64,000 bases of DNA from Verrucomicrobium sp. GAS474 (lineage in GTDB: Bacteria; Verrucomicrobiota; Verrucomicrobiia; Methylacidiphilales; GAS474): assembly GCF_900105685.1 (NCBI RefSeq), contig NZ_LT629781.1, positions 1-64,000 of the forward strand, read 5' to 3'. This document shows positions 59,272-64,000 of the stretch, one piece after another. Each line of letters starts with the position of its first letter. The stretch's first letter is position 1. A program made the position numbers and the translations under genes. The notes under the pieces are model-generated. The model was not told the origin of the DNA. It ran no database searches and was given only the letters and a program-made list of their open reading frames with translations.

Positions 59272-60132
59272 ATGAAAAAATTCTCCCTTCTTTTCGTGAT
59301 CGCGTTGGGATTGGCCGGGGCCTTTTTCCTCTACCAATTCGGCCCCCTCCATTTCGGCCCGGTCACCGTGAAGGGGAACCTCGGCCTCTACGCCCCCTTC
59401 GATCCGGCCCAATCGAGCGTCTTCCTCGGTACCGCGACCGAGCGCGATCTCTTCCAGGCCCGCCTCTCCCCCGACGGAACGTTCATCTTCCGGCACGTCC
59501 CGCCCGGCACCTACCGGCTCGACGCCGCCATGCGGGACAAGGACGGCGATCCCGCCGCCCACGGCGCGATCCGTTCCTTCACGATCCCCTCCCACGGACG
59601 GAGCCCCTTCGTCACCGGCCCCCTTTCCTGGCACGTCTTCACGCCGATCAAGGTCGGCACGATCGCGCCCGAATACAACTTCCGCACCCCCGACGGGGTC
59701 GACCATCGCCTCTCCGAATACCGGGGCAAGTGGGTCCTCGTCCATTTCTACAACTTCATGCTCGATGAGAAGGGGCCGCCGCAGGTGCCCGCGCTCCGCG
59801 CCGCCGACGCGGCCTTCGGCAAGCGGCCCGACTTCGTCCTCCTCAGCCTCCACGTCGCCAGCGAGAGCCGCGACCAGCCCTCCCTCCCGGAGATCCGGGG
59901 CGACGGGATGAAAAACCGGATTCCCTGGACCCTCGGCGACGGGGAACCGCCCAAGCTCTCCGGCTACTACCCCCCCTTCGGCCGCCCCAATCTCCTCCTG
60001 ATCGCGCCCGACGGCACCCTCGCCGCGCGCGACCTCGCCGCCGAGGCCGTCTCCACCACCCTCACGGCCAAGCTTCCCCCGCTCCCGCCTCCGTCCACGC
60101 CGACCAAGGTGAAATCCAAAGCCAAGAAATAA
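59272..60132 (+). CDS. Membrane-anchored thioredoxin-like protein with N-terminal beta domain
   Basis: A 286-residue protein. A signal anchor (FSLLFVIALGLAGAFFLYQF) leads to an Ig-like/carboxypeptidase-regulatory-like domain (VTVKGNLGLYAPFDPAQSSV, FIFRHVPPGTYRLDAAMRDK) and a redoxin domain (VGTIAPEYNFRTPDGVDHRL, YRGKWVLVHFYNFMLDEKGP, FGRPNLLLIAPDGTLAARDL). The thioredoxin CxxC is missing (the region after FYNF reads MLDEKG), so it probably lacks disulfide activity. It probably sits in the envelope. It is 11 bp upstream of upp. Confidence 0.75.
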   Translation: MKKFSLLFVIALGLAGAFFLYQFGPLHFGPVTVKGNLGLYAPFDPAQSSVFLGTATERDLFQARLSPDGTFIFRHVPPGTYRLDAAMRDKDGDPAAHGAIRSFTIPSHGRSPFVTGPLSWHVFTPIKVGTIAPEYNFRTPDGVDHRLSEYRGKWVLVHFYNFMLDEKGPPQVPALRAADAAFGKRPDFVLLSLHVASESRDQPSLPEIRGDGMKNRIPWTLGDGEPPKLSGYYPPFGRPNLLLIAPDGTLAARDLAAEAVSTTLTAKLPPLPPPSTPTKVKSKAKK

Positions 60133-60142
60133 GGACCCCGTC

Positions 60143-60772
60143 ATGGCCTCCCTCCACACCCTTGCCGACCATCCCCTCGTCGCCGACCGCCTCCGCATCC
60201 TCCGCGACAGGGAGACGCCGCAGGCCGATTTCGTCCGGGCCTTGGAGCATCTTTCCTACCTCCTCGCCGCGAAGGCGACCGACCACCTCCGCCTCGCGAC
60301 GGTCACCGTCACCACGCCGCTGGAAAAAACCGCCGCCGCCCAGTTGAGCGATCCGATCCTCCTCGTCCCGATCCTGCGGGCCGGGATGGGACTCCTGCGC
60401 GGTTTCGAGCATCTCCTCCCCGAGGCGCGGATCGCCTTCTTCGGCGCGGCGCGGGACGAGAAGACCCTTCATCCGGTGATCTACCTCGACAAGATTCCCG
60501 CCGACATCCCCCCGTCGACCGCCGTCTTCCTCCTCGACCCGATGCTCGCGACCGGCCACAGCGCCCTGGCGGCGATCGACCGCCTGATGTCGAAGGGGGC
60601 GCGATGGATCACCCTCGTCTCGGTCCTCGCCGCTCCGGAGGGGATCGCCGCCGTCCACGCCGTCCGGCCCGACGTGACGATCGTCACGGCCGCCATCGAC
60701 CGTCACCTGAACGGCCACGGGTATATCCTCCCCGGCCTCGGCGACGCGGGGGACCGGCAGTTCGGATGCTAG
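60143..60772 (+). CDS. upp: Uracil phosphoribosyltransferase
   Basis: A 209-residue UPRTase. The PRPP loop is VFLLDPMLATGHSALAAIDR, and the uracil-binding C-terminus GYILPGLGDAGDRQFGC is present. It makes UMP from uracil and PRPP in pyrimidine salvage. Family length and motifs are standard. It is followed by a convergent gene 15 bp away. Confidence 0.95.
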   Translation: MASLHTLADHPLVADRLRILRDRETPQADFVRALEHLSYLLAAKATDHLRLATVTVTTPLEKTAAAQLSDPILLVPILRAGMGLLRGFEHLLPEARIAFFGAARDEKTLHPVIYLDKIPADIPPSTAVFLLDPMLATGHSALAAIDRLMSKGARWITLVSVLAAPEGIAAVHAVRPDVTIVTAAIDRHLNGHGYILPGLGDAGDRQFGC

Positions 60773-60787
60773 GGCCAATCGCTCCCG

Positions 60788-61768
60788 CTAATCGAGGAGG
60801 AACGGGGTCAGCGTGTGGAGCCCGATCAGGATCTGGTTGAAATAGGTGTACTGGAGAATCTTCGGGCAATCGAGCCGGACCCGGCCGTCGTCGAGGATCG
60901 AGACGAAGCCCATGTTCGCCAGCACCATCGCGCTCTCGATGCCGGGGACCTCGGTCCAGAGCTTTTCCAGGAAGGGGGCGAGGCGGTCGATCGGGATGAC
61001 GTCGCCGTAGCCGGGGAGGTCCATCAGCTGGACGAGGAGCCGCAGGGCGGGCAGCGCCTCGGTCTCCTGCGCGTTCGGCGTCAGGATCTCGAGCCGCTCG
61101 GTCTTCTCGCTGAACTCGAGGAAGGCCTGGAGCTTCGAGATCGACGGATTGACGAGGCAGAGGCCGTAGGCCTCGGTCTCCGCCGCCGTCAGCACGCCGG
61201 AGCGGGTGAGGAGGCCGAAGAGATTGTCGGCGTAATCGCTGCGGAACCGGAGGACGTCCTGGAGCAGCGTCCCGAGGTTGGAGGTCTGGAAGTAGGTCTT
61301 CCCCTCGAACTCGAACGTCAGGCTCCGGAGCAGCACGATCAGGAGGTTGATTAGCTGGCGGATGTGGCGGAGGGTGATGTGCCAGGGGGGCGTGTCGTTC
61401 GCCTGCTGGAGGCGCGCCTCGGTCAGCTGCTGGTTCACGAACTTCAGCCGCCCGATCACGTCCTTCATCAGGAGGGCGACGGCGGGATTGGAGAAGCCGA
61501 AGTTCTGGTGGATGAACTCCGAGTCGAAGAACTGGACCGAGAGATCGCTCAGCGCCCGCGCGCCCGCCGTCCGGGGTTCCCGGGTGAAGATCGTCGCGGT
61601 GCCGAGGAACTCGTTCGGCCCCTGGAGGCCGAGCTGGATCGTCTTCCCCCCGCGTTCGCGGAAGATTTCGACGTTCCCCGACTTGATCAGATAAAGCCCG
61701 TCCCACGGATCGCCTTCACGAAAAAGCACATCCCCGCCCTTGAACTCCCAGATTGCCGCTTCAGCCAT
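60788..61768 (-). CDS. Cyclic-nucleotide-binding-domain protein
   Basis: A 326-residue soluble protein with an N-terminal cNMP-binding domain (GGDVLFREGDPWDGLYLIKS, GNVEIFRERGGKTIQLGLQG then FLGTATIFTREPRTAGARAL), followed by a ~190-residue helical region with no known motif (IRQLINLLIVLLRSLTFEFE). The canonical PRxA phosphate cassette reads EPRTAGA. It has no DNA-binding domain, so it is likely a ligand-regulated scaffold. It is divergent from the bactofilin gene and shares the 256-bp gap; a TTGACT box at 61915 lies there. Confidence 0.7.
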   Translation of the reverse strand: MAEAAIWEFKGGDVLFREGDPWDGLYLIKSGNVEIFRERGGKTIQLGLQGPNEFLGTATIFTREPRTAGARALSDLSVQFFDSEFIHQNFGFSNPAVALLMKDVIGRLKFVNQQLTEARLQQANDTPPWHITLRHIRQLINLLIVLLRSLTFEFEGKTYFQTSNLGTLLQDVLRFRSDYADNLFGLLTRSGVLTAAETEAYGLCLVNPSISKLQAFLEFSEKTERLEILTPNAQETEALPALRLLVQLMDLPGYGDVIPIDRLAPFLEKLWTEVPGIESAMVLANMGFVSILDDGRVRLDCPKILQYTYFNQILIGLHTLTPFLLD

Positions 61769-62024
61769 AACGCGGGAAACGTTACCGGGTGGCCGCCGAT
61801 CGCGCTAGGCTTAAGTTCGCCTACCCGTTCACGGCTTGCCCGCCGGCGCAAACCGCTCCGAGCCGCCCCCCTCGCGGAAAAACGACGAAAAGGCCTCTTC
61901 CCGCTTTTCCGACGTTGACTTGTGCAAAAGCCTTGTACACCATCGCCCCGGAAAGCGTGCGCGGTGCGACCGTTTTCCCTATCTTTAGAACCCAACCGGC
62001 AAACCCGCAGACGAGAGAAATCCT

Positions 62025-62438
62025 ATGGCAGAAACCACGCAGACCGTTATCGGCAAAACGATCACCATCAAAGGCGACATCCAGGGCGATGAGCCGCTGA
62101 CGATCGAAGGCAAAGTCGAAGGCAAGATCCAGCTCGACAGCACGATCCACGTCAAGGAGAGCGGCGTCGTCAATGCCGACATTAGCTCCCGCAGCATCAC
62201 CATCGAAGGCGCCGTCTCCGGCAACATCACCGCGACGGAGAAGGTCGAGATCCTTCCCGCCGGCATCATGGTGGGCGACATCAAGGCCCCCCGCGTGGTC
62301 ATCAACGACGGCGCGCTCCTCAAGGGCCAGGTCGAGATGGAAGTCACCGACGAGAAGATCCGCGCCAAGCGCGAAACCCTCCCGAAGGCTCCCGTTCCCC
62401 CCGCGGCTCCCCGGACCTTCTCGAGCATCGAGGAGTAG
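62025..62438 (+). CDS. Bactofilin
   Basis: A 137-residue protein with the bactofilin beta-helix: KTITIKGDIQGDEPLTIEGK, VEGKIQLDSTIHVKESGVV, NADISSRSITIEGAVSGNIT and KVEILPAGIMVGDIKAPRVV. Bactofilins form polymers that shape the envelope, place proteins at poles or scaffold. The short termini are disordered. It is followed by a row of hairpins and a strong terminator. Confidence 0.93.
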   Translation: MAETTQTVIGKTITIKGDIQGDEPLTIEGKVEGKIQLDSTIHVKESGVVNADISSRSITIEGAVSGNITATEKVEILPAGIMVGDIKAPRVVINDGALLKGQVEMEVTDEKIRAKRETLPKAPVPPAAPRTFSSIEE

Positions 62439-62452
62439 TCCCAGCAGCAATC

Positions 62453-62556
62453 GCATATTGCACTGAAACGCCATTGGCGTCGTGCAATATGCCGGGGAGT
62501 TTTCCCTCCCCGGCCCTCACCGGGTTTGTCTCCGCCCGCCCTATCCGGCGGGCGGA
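62453..62556 (+). other. Row of three strong hairpins after the bactofilin gene
   Basis: Hairpin 1 spans 62453-62492 with an 11-bp outer stem (GCATATTGCAC/GTGCAATATGC) and an inner 5-bp stem (ACGCC/GGCGT). Hairpin 2, 62492-62513, has CCGGGGAG/CTCCCCGG. Hairpin 3, 62531-62556, has TCCGCCCGCC/GGCGGGCGGA. None has a T-tract. They precede the terminator at 62561, so they would be the 3' untranslated region of the bactofilin mRNA or a small RNA. Confidence 0.6.
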
Positions 62557-62560
62557 ACCG

Positions 62561-62603
62561 AAGGCCGTCCTCTCTCTCGGAGGACGGCCTTTCTCGTTTT
62601 TTC
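62561..62603 (+). terminator. Rho-independent terminator after the bactofilin gene
   Basis: AAGGCCGTCCTC pairs with GAGGACGGCCTT over a short loop, followed by TTCTCGTTTTTTCTC. It ends the bactofilin transcript; the next gene starts at 62739 with its own leader. Confidence 0.9.
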
Positions 62604-62738
62604 TCTTTTGCCCGCTCGTGTTCGGCAAAATTTCGATGGAAGAGATCAGGTAAAAAGAGGAGCGGCTTTCATCCTGTTTTATTCTTTTTTTCCGTTGCAA
62701 AAATCTGGCATCACAATAGCTTGTCTCCCATCAACGTT

Positions 62739-63425
62739 ATGAAGCTCTCTCCTCTCACCCACATTGCCTTGGCCCTTACCGCCGTCGCCCTCACCTCGTT
62801 CGCTTCGTCCGCCCACGCCGGCACCGAAAGCCCGAAGGAAATCGCCATCGTCAAGACGGAGAAGCCGACCGACCGCGACTGGTCGATCGAAGTCGGCAGC
62901 GGCGCCCAGTTCTCGAACATCCGCTCCTCGACCCTCGACAACTACACCATGGTCCCCGCCTTCGTGACCGCCTCCCTGAAGATCGACGACGTCTCCCTCG
63001 ACGAGCCCCTGGGCGGCATCCTCCGCGGCAACACCGAATTCGTCTTCCAGGGTTCCGGCTACGCGATCACCTCGGGCCGCGAGTCCCGCCTGATCGGCGC
63101 GAACTTCGGCCCCCGCTACAACTTCGTCCAGCCCGGCTGGAAGCTCGTTCCCTTCGTCGAAGGCCTCGTCGGCTTCTACTTCGCCGACTCGAACCAGCAG
63201 CACATCCCGACCGCCACCTCGCAGATCGAGCACGGCCTCGGCCAGGACTTCAACTTCACCTTCGGCGTCGCCAGCGGTGTCCGCTACGACATCAACGACG
63301 ACTGGTTCACCCGGCTGACGCTCGCCTACACCCACGTCTCCAACGCGGGCCTCTCCGAGCCCCAGAACAGCAACCGCGCCATCGACGCCTTCGGGCCCGA
63401 AGTCTCGGTCGGCCGCCGCTTCTGA
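62739..63425 (+). CDS. PagL-like lipid A deacylase / acyloxyacyl hydrolase
   Basis: A 228-residue outer-membrane protein. The signal peptide is MKLSPLTHIALALTAVALTS (to ASSAHA). The mature part is an eight-stranded barrel; the catalytic motif is LAYTHVSNAGLSEPQNSNRA, in which the His-x-Ser-Asn-Ala of PagL is seen (THVSNA). It ends in GRRF with terminal Phe. It probably removes 3-O-acyl chains from lipid A. It stands alone with a terminator. The start at 62739 fits the signal peptide. Confidence 0.87.
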   Translation: MKLSPLTHIALALTAVALTSFASSAHAGTESPKEIAIVKTEKPTDRDWSIEVGSGAQFSNIRSSTLDNYTMVPAFVTASLKIDDVSLDEPLGGILRGNTEFVFQGSGYAITSGRESRLIGANFGPRYNFVQPGWKLVPFVEGLVGFYFADSNQQHIPTATSQIEHGLGQDFNFTFGVASGVRYDINDDWFTRLTLAYTHVSNAGLSEPQNSNRAIDAFGPEVSVGRRF

Positions 63426-63454
63426 CGCCACCGATTCTCTCAAGGGGGGAATCT

Positions 63455-63486
63455 CAAAAACGCGACCTGAAAAGGTCGCGTTTTTT
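63455..63486 (+). terminator. Rho-independent terminator after the PagL-like gene
   Basis: AAAACGCGACCT, loop GAAA, AGGTCGCGTTTT then TT, 30 bp after the stop. Symmetrical A and T tracts make it bidirectional. Confidence 0.93.
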
Positions 63487-63579
63487 GTTGCCGCGGAAGA
63501 GCTTCCATCGCTCCCCGATCGCCTCACCGGGCTATTTACAAACCGGGACCGATCTTCCATGATTCTCTCCCCTTTCTCT

Positions 63580-64000
63580 ATGGCCATCCCCCTTTCCCCT
63601 GCCGTCCGCGTTTTCCCCGATGCCGATGCGTGCGCCGCCGCCGCGGCCCAGACCTTCCTCGAGCTCGCCCTCGCCGCCGTCGAGGCCCAGAAGCCGTTCC
63701 GCGTCGCCCTCTCGGGCGGCTCGACCCCGAAGCGCCTCTACACGATCCTCGCCTCCCGCCCCGAGTTCCGGGACGCCATGCCGTGGGGAAAGATCCACTT
63801 CTTCTTCAGCGACGAGCGCCACGTCCCGCCCGACCACGCCGACAGCAATTACAACACGGCGAAACAGGGCCTTTTCTCCCAGCTCCCGATCCCGGCGGCG
63901 AACATCCACCGGGTCCACGGGGAGTTGACCGACACCGCCGACGCGGCCAGCCGCTACCAGAACACGATCGCCGCCTCCTTCGGCGGGAGCGACGAGGCCG
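63580..64000 (+). CDS. pgl: 6-phosphogluconolactonase, N-terminal part (cut by the window end)
   Basis: About 140 residues are seen: VRVFPDADACAAAAAQTFLE, then KPFRVALSGGSTPKRLYTIL, WGKIHFFFSDERHVPPDHAD and SNYNTAKQGLF, the hallmark of the Pgl/DevB family that hydrolyses 6-phosphogluconolactone in the pentose phosphate pathway. A start at 63559 (MILSPFS) is also in frame; 63580 (MAIPLSPAV) is preferred. The end lies beyond the window. Confidence 0.9.
   Translation, partial: MAIPLSPAVRVFPDADACAAAAAQTFLELALAAVEAQKPFRVALSGGSTPKRLYTILASRPEFRDAMPWGKIHFFFSDERHVPPDHADSNYNTAKQGLFSQLPIPAANIHRVHGELTDTADAASRYQNTIAASFGGSDEA

Overview
The window reads as a chromosomal segment of a GC-rich member of the Verrucomicrobiota, probably a soil or rhizosphere type. 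This rests on a PEP-CTERM secreted protein, a DUF5069 protein, a bactofilin, TonB/ExbBD energy transduction and a PagL-like outer-membrane enzyme, all in high-GC codon usage. No rRNA lies in the window, so the phylum is an inference.

Region 1 (1-12.56 kb) is an integrated phage-like element next to tRNA-Arg(CCT). Its integrase lies beside the tRNA 3' end. A long minus-strand set of early genes is joined mostly by 1-11 nt stop/start overlaps: small DNA-binding proteins, a membrane minigene, a protein with twenty 9-residue repeats, a macro-domain protein, a RecT annealing protein with a RecE-like nuclease, and a small PD-(D/E)XK nuclease. At the left edge, a DNA cytosine methyltransferase and three further genes are broken by frameshifts. 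A divergent pair of ribbon-helix-helix genes with two TTGCGCAA sites 40 bp apart looks like the control region. A 66-residue protein, an ImmA/IrrE-like protein and a degenerate tRNA-Ala-like sequence lie before the integrase.

Region 2 (12.6-23.4 kb) is host backbone: a rhomboid-like protein without the catalytic Ser, a BlaI-like repressor with an M56 peptidase carrying two C-terminal DUF4019-like repeats, a phytoene desaturase-like enzyme, CheB, CheR, a histidine kinase, a cation-channel relic and a PEP-CTERM protein.

Region 3 (23.4-47.6 kb) is the most interesting part: a large organosulfur scavenging and desulfurisation island. It holds an FMN-dependent (LLM) monooxygenase, a flavin-containing monooxygenase and an amidohydrolase divergent from a TetR regulator; a TonB-dependent receptor; a homologue of the sulfinate desulfinase DszB with Cys, His and Arg of the active site conserved; a TauABC-type uptake system with two permeases, in one operon with a DszC-like acyl-CoA-dehydrogenase-fold monooxygenase; ABC and MFS exporters; RibBA for flavin supply and a methyltransferase; ExbB, ExbD and two TonB proteins; and an AprA/AprB-like flavoprotein/ferredoxin pair. 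The operons are separated by unusually AT-rich gaps, several with TAGT/ACTA inverted repeats. My reading is that an organosulfur compound enters through the receptor and ABC transporter, is oxidised by the monooxygenases and releases sulfite through the DszB-like enzyme.

Region 4 (47.6-64 kb) is host backbone again: an integrase relic at tRNA-Met(CAT), Kup, tRNA-Pro(CGG) followed by an AT-rich islet, a hybrid response regulator/kinase, DoxX and pirin divergent from a LysR regulator, a sugar-nucleotidyltransferase-XerD-RNase III run, TauE/SafE, HemB, a thioredoxin-like lipoprotein or anchored protein, Upp, a cyclic-nucleotide-binding protein, bactofilin, a PagL-like deacylase and the start of 6-phosphogluconolactonase. 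A two-block intergenic repeat occurs twice, each time between convergent genes (16.36 and 57.24 kb).
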